In this document: one piece after another, positions 18,363 through 27,148 of the stretch
Numbering within the stretch: the first letter of the stretch is position 1
How the letters are laid out: every line of letters starts with the position of its first letter
Assembly (NCBI GenBank): GCA_947628305.1
Contig: CANQZG010000009.1
Span: 62,001-126,000 of the forward strand
Length of the DNA: 64,000 nucleotides
Direction: 5' to 3'
DNA from: an uncultured Muribaculaceae bacterium
GTDB taxonomy: Bacteria; Bacteroidota; Bacteroidia; Bacteroidales; Muribaculaceae
Program-made: the position numbers and the translations under genes
Notes under the pieces: generated by a model
What the model was told of the DNA's origin: nothing
Databases searched by the model: none
What the model saw: only the letters and a program-made list of their open reading frames with translations

Positions 18363-19984
18363 TGAAATCCATGTTAAAGACAAGCTATATGCAATCAATA
18401 AAAAACAGGACATGCGTCCTGTTAGCATCAATGGCAGTGGCAGTCATCGGAGCATCTTGCTCCGATGACGACGCCCCCGCCGTCGAGACGAATAACTGGG
18501 ATGCCGAAGGGAACGAGATTATCAACATCAAACCCGAACGCTACAAGATGCTCCGCAACCCGTTCACAGGCTGGGTAATGTATGCCGGCCTCGGCGACGG
18601 TCTCGCCGACTCGTTCTGGGAGGACTATGACAACTTCACTTCATCCGTGGGGAAAGTGAAAGTCTCGGACTACTCCAACGTTCTTTTCATCCGCGCCGCG
18701 TGGTCTTATTTCAACCCTGAAGAGGGGAAATACATCTGGAACGAAGGAGAGGTCAACTCCAAGCCGGCCAAACGTTTCAAGATGCTTGTAGACGGTGCCA
18801 AGGAGCGCAACATGAAACTTGCATTCTGTTTCATCGTCGACAGCCAGGACAAGCACGACAATTTCACCCCTGACTATGTAAAAGAGGCCGGTGCCCAGGG
18901 TTACATGAGCACAACCGGCTCGGTACAGGTGTGGTCACCCTACCCCGACGACCCCATCTTCCAGGAGAAGTTCGAAGTGTTTATCAAAGATTTCGCAGCC
19001 AAGTACAATGACCCTGATGTGACGATGTTCATCAGCGGTTTCGGCCTTGGCAAATGGGGCGAATCCCACACTGCGATTTACTCCACCGGTAACGCCGAGC
19101 CACGTGAGGCTGTCGTCGACTGGATTTCGGACGTGTACACGCGCCATTTGACCAAAGTCCCCGTTGTCATCAACTATCACCGTTGCCTGATGATGACAGG
19201 CGGTTTCACCGATGTCGTCGACGCCCGCACCGAACCGATTCTTCTCAAACTCATCGAGAAAGGATATTCACTGCGCCACGATGCGTTCGGCATGAAGAGT
19301 TATTATACCACTTGGGAACGAAATTTTGCGGCCGCACACCGCTACGAACGTCCTATCATCGCCGAGGGCGGCTGGGTGAAAAGCTCGCATGGCAGTTCAA
19401 TCAAGGGTGACGGCTATAACGACTACAGGGATGTGCGTTACGGTGAATATAACGAAGCCAAGGGCGCCAATGTCAACATGATGGACTTCCGTTACTCAAG
19501 CGACATCGTGACAGGCGAAACCGCGTCATGGTTCAACGATGCCTATAACCTCGTGGAGGAATTCATCGCCGAGGGCGGCTACCGTCTCTATCCCGACAAA
19601 ATCTCCCTTCCGATGCATCCCTCATCAGGCGCAAATGTGTCAATCACCCACCGTTGGAGCAACCTCGGCTGGGGTTACTGCCCCACCAACATCCCGCAGT
19701 GGAATCAGAAATACAAAGTCGCTTTCGCGCTTCTTGACCAGTCGACCAAGCAACCCGTCAAGGTCTATGTTGACGAGAAACCTTGCCTCAACGAGTGGAT
19801 TAAGGGCAAACCCTCGACCTATAACTTCAATTTCAACATGGGCGATGTAACACCGGGCGAATACATTTGGGCCGTCGGTCTCGTTGACACCACCAAGGAT
19901 AACTCCATCGGCCTGTACATTTCTGCCAAGGGCGACATCACCGGCGAAGGCTGGCTCAAACTCCATGACGTGACTGTAAAATAA
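18362..19984 (+). CDS. DUF4832-family lipoprotein, putative surface glycoside hydrolase
   Basis: This 540-residue paralogue of the protein at 10006 carries a lipoprotein signal (VIGASC, C33) followed by acidic SDDDAPAVE, so it is predicted to be on the cell surface. The same barrel landmarks are present: NPFTGWVMYAG, KLAFCFIVDSQD, GLGKWGESHTA with E234, VPVVINYHRC, RHDAFGMKSYY and PIIAEGGW with E335, 101 residues apart. The C-terminal domain shares GWGYCPTNIPQWNQKYKVAF with its paralogue. In PULs a surface lipoprotein right after SusC-SusD-SusE is often the endo-acting enzyme or another glycan binder, and this locus has no recognisable endo-hydrolase, which makes this a candidate for that role. 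Confidence 0.87.
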   Translation: MKSMLKTSYMQSIKNRTCVLLASMAVAVIGASCSDDDAPAVETNNWDAEGNEIINIKPERYKMLRNPFTGWVMYAGLGDGLADSFWEDYDNFTSSVGKVKVSDYSNVLFIRAAWSYFNPEEGKYIWNEGEVNSKPAKRFKMLVDGAKERNMKLAFCFIVDSQDKHDNFTPDYVKEAGAQGYMSTTGSVQVWSPYPDDPIFQEKFEVFIKDFAAKYNDPDVTMFISGFGLGKWGESHTAIYSTGNAEPREAVVDWISDVYTRHLTKVPVVINYHRCLMMTGGFTDVVDARTEPILLKLIEKGYSLRHDAFGMKSYYTTWERNFAAAHRYERPIIAEGGWVKSSHGSSIKGDGYNDYRDVRYGEYNEAKGANVNMMDFRYSSDIVTGETASWFNDAYNLVEEFIAEGGYRLYPDKISLPMHPSSGANVSITHRWSNLGWGYCPTNIPQWNQKYKVAFALLDQSTKQPVKVYVDEKPCLNEWIKGKPSTYNFNFNMGDVTPGEYIWAVGLVDTTKDNSIGLYISAKGDITGEGWLKLHDVTVK

Positions 19985-19990
19985 TTTAAC

Positions 19991-19998
19991 TATCTTTG
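19991..19998 (+). promoter_or_regulatory. -7 promoter element (TATCTTTG) before the enzyme half of the PUL
   Basis: TATCTTTG matches TAnnTTTG and sits 7 bases after the stop of the DUF4832 lipoprotein, 68 bases before the FAD oxidoreductase start. No good -33 box is visible. It could give the enzyme genes their own transcript. Confidence 0.45.
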
Positions 19999-20006
19999 TA
20001 TGGAAA

Positions 20007-20032
20007 GTAGGGACGCGCCTACGTGCGCGTCC
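20007..20032. repeat. REP unit in the leader of the PUL enzyme module
   Basis: GTAG foot (20007-20010), stem GGACGCGC (20011-20018) with GCGCGTCC (20025-20032). It is the same subtype as unit 1 of copy A (5874-5899). It lies between the putative -7 element and the start codon, so it would fold in the 5' untranslated RNA or act as a partial terminator between the two PUL modules. Confidence 0.85.
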
Positions 20033-20065
20033 CTATATTATCACACCAATCAATCCTTAACCACC

Positions 20066-21952
20066 ATGCGATTCCTCATTTATTGCACATTATTGGCCGC
20101 AAGCATGGCCGCAAATGCCGCCGACATCTGGGTAGAGACCGAGTCATTCACCGACAAAGGCGGATGGGTCGTTGACCAGCAATTCATCGACAACATGGGG
20201 TCGTCCTATATCATGGCCCACGGTCTCGGCAATCCTGTAGCCGATGCAACGACAACCGTCGACATACCCGAGACGGGACGTTACAACGTCTATGTACGCA
20301 CCTTCAACTGGACATCGCCATGGTATAAAGGAGAAGGCCCGGGCAAATTTCAGATAAAAGTCGGGAAACAAAAACTGCCAACCCAACTCGGCTCAAAGGG
20401 AGATTCATGGCAATGGCAAAAAGCCGGAGATGTAAAATTATCAAAAGGCAAGACGACAATTTCACTGCATGACCTTACCGGGTTCAACGGCCGGTGTGAC
20501 GCCATCTACCTCACGACCGACAATTCGGTCAAACTCCCTGACGGAGGCAAAGAACTGGTCTCAATGAGACGACGCATGCTGGGTCTCGACACAACAAAGG
20601 CACCTGTAGAGGAATATGACCTCGTTGTCATTGGCGGTGGTATCGCCGGAATGTGTGCCGCCGTGACCGCCGCCCGCAACGGCTCACGCGTCGCACTCGT
20701 CAATGACCGCCCCGTCCTCGGGGGTAACAACAGCGCCGAAGTGCGTGTCCACCTCGGAGGTCACATCGAACTCGGCCCCAACAAGGGCCTGGGTCGCATG
20801 ATTCGCGAATTTGGCCATTCGCGCAAAGGCAACGCCCAACCGGCCGACTATTATGAGGACGAGAAAAAGGACTCGTTCATCGCAGCCGAGCCACTCGTGA
20901 CACTATATCCATGTTACCGTGCCACTGACGTAAAATGCAACGGTAACAAAATCGAGAGTGTCACCATACGCAATATCGAGAACAATAACGAAATCACACT
21001 GAAAGCTCCGCTGTTCAGTGACTGCACCGGCGATGGCACTATCGGTTATCTCGCCGGAGCCGACTATCTCATGGGGCGCGAAAGCCGTGACATGTACTGC
21101 GAATCGCTCGCGCCCGAACAACCCGACAGCCTCGTAATGGGCGCGTCAATCCAATGGTACACCACCAAGGGCAAAAAAGCGACACGGTTCCCCGAATTCA
21201 ACTATGGCATCGAATTCAACGACAAGAACTGCGAACGTGTCACCATGGGTGAATGGAAATGGGAGACAGGCATGAACCTAAACCAAATCACCCAGGCCGA
21301 GACCGTCCGTGACTACGGGATGCTCGTGGTGTTCTCCAACTGGAGTTATCTCAAGAACCATCTGAAAGACAACAAGAAATTCATTAACCGCGACCTTGAA
21401 TGGGTGGCCTACATAGCCGGAAAACGTGAATCACGCCGACTGCTCGGCGACTATATATTCAAACAGGACGACATCGACAAGAATGTCGCCCACGAGGATG
21501 CATCATTCGCCGCATCGTGGAGCATCGACCTGCACTTCCCCGACTCAATAAACAGTGTCAATTTCCCCGGACGTGAGTTCAAGGCTGCGACGATACACCG
21601 TTATATCCATCCATGTGCAATCCCCTATCGTTGTCTCTATTCACGCAATATCGACAACCTGTTCATGGCAGGCCGTAACATCAGTGTCACCCACGTCGCC
21701 CTCGGCACAGTGCGTGTAATGCGCACCACAGGCATGATGGGCGAGGTTGTCGGCATGGCAGCGTCCCTGTGCAAGAAACACTCGGCATCACCGCGCGACA
21801 TCTACCGCTATCATCTGCCCGAACTCACCGCAATGATGAAACAAGGGGCGGGAAAAGACGCATCCACACTCCCCGACAACCAGAAATTCAACTGCGCCAA
21901 CAATCTCCTGCCTGTTCCACGCGCATTCATGACTAAAGATAACGGTAAATGA
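20066..21952 (+). CDS. FAD-dependent oxidoreductase with N-terminal carbohydrate-binding-like domain
   Basis: The 628-residue protein starts at MRFLIYCTLL... with signal peptide AANAADIW. The upstream in-frame start at 20000 is rejected because the REP lies between it and the signal sequence. The first 160 residues look like a beta-sandwich binding domain. The FAD-binding Rossmann motif follows (DLVVIGGGIAGMCAA, about 190-205) with GGNNSAEVRVHLGGH, typical of the FAD_oxidored family found in PULs. Near the end, NLFMAGRNISVTHVALGT is the second flavin-contact region. The substrate is unknown; oxidation of a sugar hydroxyl is possible. It overlaps the GH36 start by ATGA. Confidence 0.87.
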   Translation: MRFLIYCTLLAASMAANAADIWVETESFTDKGGWVVDQQFIDNMGSSYIMAHGLGNPVADATTTVDIPETGRYNVYVRTFNWTSPWYKGEGPGKFQIKVGKQKLPTQLGSKGDSWQWQKAGDVKLSKGKTTISLHDLTGFNGRCDAIYLTTDNSVKLPDGGKELVSMRRRMLGLDTTKAPVEEYDLVVIGGGIAGMCAAVTAARNGSRVALVNDRPVLGGNNSAEVRVHLGGHIELGPNKGLGRMIREFGHSRKGNAQPADYYEDEKKDSFIAAEPLVTLYPCYRATDVKCNGNKIESVTIRNIENNNEITLKAPLFSDCTGDGTIGYLAGADYLMGRESRDMYCESLAPEQPDSLVMGASIQWYTTKGKKATRFPEFNYGIEFNDKNCERVTMGEWKWETGMNLNQITQAETVRDYGMLVVFSNWSYLKNHLKDNKKFINRDLEWVAYIAGKRESRRLLGDYIFKQDDIDKNVAHEDASFAASWSIDLHFPDSINSVNFPGREFKAATIHRYIHPCAIPYRCLYSRNIDNLFMAGRNISVTHVALGTVRVMRTTGMMGEVVGMAASLCKKHSASPRDIYRYHLPELTAMMKQGAGKDASTLPDNQKFNCANNLLPVPRAFMTKDNGK

Positions 21953-24006
21953 AAAAGACACTGATTATATCCGCTTGCCTTTTAACCGTATCCACAAGCC
22001 TTTCAGCTTCCTCCGATTGCTACTCGATAATGCGCGGGGACACTCTGCTCATAGGCAACTCACGCATCGAGCGCGCGTTCCGGTGGAACAACGGCAACCT
22101 TGTCACATTGAGCGTGACCGACAAACTGTCGGGAAAGAAGTTAAACACGCTCGCCAAGAATCCTGACTTCACCATAAACCGTCACAAGGCCACGGAGGCC
22201 AGGGTAAATGTCACCGAAGTCCCTGCCAATGCAATCAAGCCTAAATCACTTGTCACGACTGTCAGCTACCGACTGGGAGACCTTGATGTCGAGAGAATCT
22301 ACAGCGTATACGACAACACCCCGGCAATCACGTGCGCGACACGCCTGCGCGGGACAATGAACGGCGATGCGTCCAACGCCGATGTAAGCGCGGCCGACCG
22401 CAAGAACATCGAGCATGCAGCCGACATGAAATCCAAGCCTGTCACTGCCGTCCTTGACCGCATGCAGCTAAAGGGGAACCACTGGCACGGACGTGCCGTC
22501 GAGTTCCGCGATATCACCGACTGGCATGACAACCTTGTCGAGGCGAAAGATTTCATATCCTACCGAAAGGTCAATCACCGAGGCAATCTCCTGTTTGTCA
22601 GCGATGGTGAACGTGACGGCGGTTTCATCTTTGTCAAGGAGGCTCCCTGTTCAAGCGTACAGCTCGCCTACCGTAACGCCGATTTTATCTCGGATTTCGG
22701 CGATTTCATGGTGACAGGTCTCGGCCTCGCAGACTCCGATGTCACTCCCGACAAGTGGACTACAGCCTACACCGTCACATTATGCACATTCGGGGAGGGC
22801 GAACTATCGGCCCTGCAATCACTGCGCGAATATCGCAAGAAAGACCGTCATCTGCTCGCCGACCGTGACGAGATGGTGATGATGAACACGTGGGGCGACC
22901 GCTCCCAGGATGCCAAGGTCAACGAGGCTTTCTGTCTCGCTGAACTTGACAAAGCCGCACGCCTCGGCATATCGCTTTTCCAGATTGACGATGGATGGCA
23001 GGCAGGTAAAAGCCCCAATTCAGCCGTAGCCAAAGGCTCGTTCAAAGATATATGGCGCAACGAAGGTTACTGGACTCCTGACAGCGTGAAATATCCCCGA
23101 GGACTAACGCCAATCGTTGAACGTGGCAAGGAACTAGGCATCGAAATAGGTCTTTGGTTCAATCCGAGCGTACAGAACGATTTCGCCGACTGGGAGAAAG
23201 ATGCCGCGACAATCGTAGGCCTTTACAAGAAATACGGCATCAGGATGTTCAAAATAGACGGACTAACAATCGCGACCAAGCGTGGAGAGGAAAATCTGCG
23301 CAGGTTGTTTGACCGTGTCCTCGCCGATACCGACAACGCCGTGATGTTCAATCTCGACGCCACGGCAAGCCGCCGGGGAGGGTATCATCTGTTCTCGGAA
23401 TACGGAAACATATTCCTTGAAAACCGATATACCGACTGGGGCAACTATTATCCCTACCGCACACTGCGCAACGTTTGGCAGCTGTCACGATATGTCCCCG
23501 CCGAGCGTCTACAAGTCGAGTTCCTCAACAAATGGCGCAATGCCGACAAATATCCCGATGATACCTTCGCCCCCGGCAACTACGGGTTTGACTATATATT
23601 CGCCACCGCCATGGCGGGACAGCCGCTTGCATGGATGGAGGCATCCAATCTCCCGGAGGAGGCATTTGAAATCTCGCCTATCGTCAAAGGTTACCGCGAA
23701 ATAATGCACGAATTTCACAACGGGACAATCCTCCCAATCGGGCAGGAGCCGTCAGGCCGTTCATGGACCGGGTTCCAGTCAATCACCTCCCCCGATTCAG
23801 GGTTTCTGTTGGTTTACCGCGAGTTGAGCCCAAACAAAGAATCAACAATCGACACATGGCTTCCCGCAGGACACAAAGTCAAACTGACTCACGTGCTCGG
23901 TAACGGAAAATCATCCAATACCAAGTCATCACAGGACGGAGGGTTGAAAGTCTCGCTTGAAAAACCCAACAGCTTCGCCCTCTACCGTTATACCATTTCA
24001 AAATAA
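21949..24006 (+). CDS. GH36-type alpha-galactosidase
   Basis: The 685-residue exported enzyme (signal about 1-20) should release terminal alpha-linked galactose, or a related sugar, by retaining hydrolysis. Clan GH-D landmarks are SLFQIDDGWQAG (D347, D348), the strand IEIGLWFNPS, and YGIRMFKIDGLT, in which D437 fits the catalytic nucleophile of the KxD motif. The N-terminal half is the beta-supersandwich domain and the end is a beta domain. The usual acid/base region is not clear to me, so substrate choice could differ from classical melibiase. It overlaps the preceding gene (ATGA) and is 5 bases from the next. Confidence 0.83.
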   Translation: MKKTLIISACLLTVSTSLSASSDCYSIMRGDTLLIGNSRIERAFRWNNGNLVTLSVTDKLSGKKLNTLAKNPDFTINRHKATEARVNVTEVPANAIKPKSLVTTVSYRLGDLDVERIYSVYDNTPAITCATRLRGTMNGDASNADVSAADRKNIEHAADMKSKPVTAVLDRMQLKGNHWHGRAVEFRDITDWHDNLVEAKDFISYRKVNHRGNLLFVSDGERDGGFIFVKEAPCSSVQLAYRNADFISDFGDFMVTGLGLADSDVTPDKWTTAYTVTLCTFGEGELSALQSLREYRKKDRHLLADRDEMVMMNTWGDRSQDAKVNEAFCLAELDKAARLGISLFQIDDGWQAGKSPNSAVAKGSFKDIWRNEGYWTPDSVKYPRGLTPIVERGKELGIEIGLWFNPSVQNDFADWEKDAATIVGLYKKYGIRMFKIDGLTIATKRGEENLRRLFDRVLADTDNAVMFNLDATASRRGGYHLFSEYGNIFLENRYTDWGNYYPYRTLRNVWQLSRYVPAERLQVEFLNKWRNADKYPDDTFAPGNYGFDYIFATAMAGQPLAWMEASNLPEEAFEISPIVKGYREIMHEFHNGTILPIGQEPSGRSWTGFQSITSPDSGFLLVYRELSPNKESTIDTWLPAGHKVKLTHVLGNGKSSNTKSSQDGGLKVSLEKPNSFALYRYTISK

Positions 24007-24011
24007 CAACC

Positions 24012-25313
24012 ATGAAACTGTCAAGAATCCACCTTTTACTATGTGCCATGCTGACATCGGCCATGATGATGGCACAACCCGCCGAACAGCAATACAAGGT
24101 TTCGGTCTATCCTTCCTCGGGGGAATGGAACACCGTTCCCGGAAAGGATGTAACATTCAATATCTCCCTGACAAAATGCAACGTCCCTTACGGTGACGCA
24201 GAGGTGCGTTATGAAATATCCCAGGACATGATGTCACCCATGAAAAAAGGCACTGTCAAGCTAAAGAACGGACATGCCTCAATCAAGGCGGGGACAATGA
24301 AAACGCCGGGATTCATGCGTTGCCGTGTGTTCTTGAAAGAGAACGGCCGGGATTATGAAGGGCGGGCGACCGTAGGTTTCTCCCCCGAGAAACTACAGCC
24401 CGTGACAGTACGTCCCGCCGACTTCAAACAATTCTGGGACAGCACTATCACCAAGGCGCGGAAATGGCCGCTTGAGCCGGTGATGACACTTGTCCCCGAA
24501 AAATGCACTGACAAGGTCGATGTGTACCATGTATCATTTGCCAACAATGACTGGGCGTCACGCATGTACGGAATGCTCTGTGTCCCTAAGGGCGACGGTC
24601 GCTATCCGGCCATTCTGAAACTTCCCGGAGCCGGAATCCGCGCCTACAACGGCGAGGTTGACCGCGCTTCCAAAGGGTTCATAATTCTTGAACTCGGCAT
24701 CCACGGCATGCCCGTCAACTTGCCGGGCGATGTCTACCACCGCCTGTACAACGGAGCATTGAAAGGATACCACTCTTTCAATATCAATGACCGCGAACGG
24801 TTCTATTACAAACGTGTCATAACCGGGTGTGTACGCGCTATAGATTTCATCGAACAGTTGCCGCAGTTCAACGGTTACCTCGCGACATTCGGCGGAAGCC
24901 AGGGCGGCGGACTGTCAATCATCACAGCCAGCATCGACCCTCGTGTCAACGCCCTTGTATCGTATTACCCCGCGATGAGCGACATGGCCGGGTACACCAA
25001 GGGACGTGCCGGAGGGTGGCCACATACCCTAAAAGACAAGAAGTATCATACCCCCGAAGTCATCAACACGCTCGCCTACTTTGATGTGTCAAGTTTCGCA
25101 CGCGATGTCAAAGTCCCGGGATTCTATACGTTCGGTTACAACGACATGGTGTGCCCGCCCACCACGACCTATTCAGTCTACAATGTAATCGACGCCCCGA
25201 AAGAACTTATGATAACCGAGACATCGGAACATTTCGCCTACGCCGAGCAACATGCCGCCATTTGGCGATGGGTCATGAATTTTTTGAAAAACTGCTCCAA
25301 TACCACAAAATAA
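24012..25313 (+). CDS. Acetyl xylan esterase-like alpha/beta-hydrolase
   Basis: The 433-residue exported protein (signal about 1-21) has an N-terminal beta domain (about 25-125) and an alpha/beta-hydrolase domain of the AXE1/CE7-like type. The nucleophile elbow GGSQGGG gives S296; D378 in FGYNDMVCPP and H407 in ETSEHF complete a plausible Ser-Asp-His triad in the normal order. The reaction would be removal of acetyl groups from a polysaccharide or its oligosaccharides, so that the hydrolases can proceed. The gene is tightly packed in the enzyme operon (5 bases from GH36, 4 bases to GH2). Confidence 0.86.
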   Translation: MKLSRIHLLLCAMLTSAMMMAQPAEQQYKVSVYPSSGEWNTVPGKDVTFNISLTKCNVPYGDAEVRYEISQDMMSPMKKGTVKLKNGHASIKAGTMKTPGFMRCRVFLKENGRDYEGRATVGFSPEKLQPVTVRPADFKQFWDSTITKARKWPLEPVMTLVPEKCTDKVDVYHVSFANNDWASRMYGMLCVPKGDGRYPAILKLPGAGIRAYNGEVDRASKGFIILELGIHGMPVNLPGDVYHRLYNGALKGYHSFNINDRERFYYKRVITGCVRAIDFIEQLPQFNGYLATFGGSQGGGLSIITASIDPRVNALVSYYPAMSDMAGYTKGRAGGWPHTLKDKKYHTPEVINTLAYFDVSSFARDVKVPGFYTFGYNDMVCPPTTTYSVYNVIDAPKELMITETSEHFAYAEQHAAIWRWVMNFLKNCSNTTK

Positions 25314-25317
25314 CATC

Positions 25318-27120
25318 ATGAAAAGAACCTTAATCGTCTTATTGGCAGCCATCTTCATTATGCCGGCATTGTCGGCCAAGCTGCTCACCAACGTTTACGG
25401 CCGTGATTATAGACTCCTAAACGGCAAATGGGATGCGATTGTAGACCTGTATGACCAGGGCGAGCGCATGAAAGTGTATGAGAACCGAACCCCGCAAGGC
25501 AACACCGATTTCTATGAATACTCCTTTAAGAACGGTCTGCGCCTGAACGTCCCCGGTGACTGGAACTCCCAGTCCCCCGAATTGAAATATTACGAAGGGA
25601 CGGTGTGGTACGGCAAACCATTCACTGTAACAAAAAAGAAAGGACGCAGGACGATTCTGCATTTCGGTGCGGCCAGCTACCGCGTCAACATATATCTGAA
25701 CGGCAAGAAGATACTGTCACACGAGGGCGGGTTCACCCCGTTCCAGGCCGATGTGACCGACTTGCTTCTTGACGGTGAGAACTTCCTCGTCGCAGAAGTG
25801 AACAACCGCCGTACCAAGGACGCCATCCCCGCCCTCGCCTTTGACTGGTGGAACTATGGTGGCATAACCCGTGACGTTATGCTAATCGACCTCCCCGACC
25901 TTTACATTGATGACTATTTCATCCAACTCGACAAGAACAGTCCCGATGTAATACACGCCGACATAACTTTGTCAGAACCGAAAGCGGGTGTAAAGGTCAC
26001 CCTCGATATCCCCGAATTAAAAAAGAAAGTGGAACTCACCACCGATGCCAAAGGTAACGCATCCACGACATTCAAGGCCAAGAACCTGAAACGGTGGTCA
26101 CCCGACTCGCCAAAGCTATATGATGTCACAATCACAGCCGGTGATGACCGTGTGAACGAGGAAATCGGATTCCGAAACATCAACGTCGACGGGACAAAGA
26201 TTCTCGTCAACGGCCAACCGCAGTTCATGCGCTGCGTATCGTTCCACGAGGAAATACCCCAACGCATGGGACGAGCATTCTCCAAGGGCGATGCCACAAT
26301 GCTGCTCAACGAGGCACGCGACCTGGGTGTCAACATGATACGCCTCGCCCATTACCCGCAGAACGAATACACCGTGCGCATGGCCGAGAAGATGGGTATT
26401 ATATTATGGCAGGAAATCCCTATATGGCAAGGGATTGACTTCACCGACGACACCACCCGCGAGAAAGCACAGAAAATGCTGACCGAGATGATTCAGCGCG
26501 ACAAGAACCGCTGCGCCGTCGGTTTCTGGGGTGTCGCCAACGAGACAAAACCGTCGCCTGAACGGGATGATTTCCTGAAATCGCTTCTCGCGACAGGACG
26601 CGACATTGACACCACTCGCCTCTATGTGGCGGCATTCGACCTTGTCGAGTTTGACAAAGGCCGTCAAGTCTTCACAATGAACGACCCGTTCACCGAGAAT
26701 CTTGATGTCGTCGCCGTCAACAAATACATGGGATGGTATCACCCGTGGCCTCTCGACCCGTCCGAGGCCGTATGGGACGTGAACGCCGACAAACCGCTGA
26801 TTATCTCGGAGTTCGGAGGCGAGGCACTTGCAGGGCAGTCAGGCAGCGAGGATGTAGTGTCATCCTGGAGCGAGGACTACCAGGCGCGTCTCTACCGCGA
26901 CAACCTTCGCATGATGCAGAACATCCCTAATCTCGCCGGGGTATCGCCATGGATTCTGTTCGACTTCCGTTCGCCTTTCCGTTTTCACCCTACCAATCAG
27001 GACGGATGGAACCGCAAGGGACTTGTATCAGACCGTGGCGAACGTAAGAAAGCATGGTACATCATGCACGACTTCTATCGGAAAAAACGCAACGAGGATG
27101 CGTTAAGTGTCAAAGAGTAA
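25318..27120 (+). CDS. GH2-family glycoside hydrolase (beta-glucuronidase/beta-galactosidase type)
   Basis: The 600-residue exported enzyme (signal about 1-19) has the GH2 order: sugar-binding jelly roll (about 30-195), immunoglobulin-like domain (195-290) and (beta/alpha)8 barrel (290-600). The barrel has MIRLAHYPQNE, acid/base GVANET (E409) and nucleophile PLIISEFGGEA (E498). Its compact length and the IISEFG motif resemble the glucuronidase-like branch of GH2, but the residue usually read as carboxylate-binding was not checked, so galactosidase or other specificity is possible. It is in operon with the esterase before and the DUF4886-GH3 gene after (28 bases). Confidence 0.9.
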   Translation: MKRTLIVLLAAIFIMPALSAKLLTNVYGRDYRLLNGKWDAIVDLYDQGERMKVYENRTPQGNTDFYEYSFKNGLRLNVPGDWNSQSPELKYYEGTVWYGKPFTVTKKKGRRTILHFGAASYRVNIYLNGKKILSHEGGFTPFQADVTDLLLDGENFLVAEVNNRRTKDAIPALAFDWWNYGGITRDVMLIDLPDLYIDDYFIQLDKNSPDVIHADITLSEPKAGVKVTLDIPELKKKVELTTDAKGNASTTFKAKNLKRWSPDSPKLYDVTITAGDDRVNEEIGFRNINVDGTKILVNGQPQFMRCVSFHEEIPQRMGRAFSKGDATMLLNEARDLGVNMIRLAHYPQNEYTVRMAEKMGIILWQEIPIWQGIDFTDDTTREKAQKMLTEMIQRDKNRCAVGFWGVANETKPSPERDDFLKSLLATGRDIDTTRLYVAAFDLVEFDKGRQVFTMNDPFTENLDVVAVNKYMGWYHPWPLDPSEAVWDVNADKPLIISEFGGEALAGQSGSEDVVSSWSEDYQARLYRDNLRMMQNIPNLAGVSPWILFDFRSPFRFHPTNQDGWNRKGLVSDRGERKKAWYIMHDFYRKKRNEDALSVKE

Positions 27121-27148
27121 AACAATTAAATACCTTAATCATATCACA

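Noticed and set aside
20000-20065. Longer N terminus for the FAD oxidoreductase
   Set aside because: It would translate the REP hairpin and bury the signal peptide; the ATG at 20066 gives a normal signal sequence.
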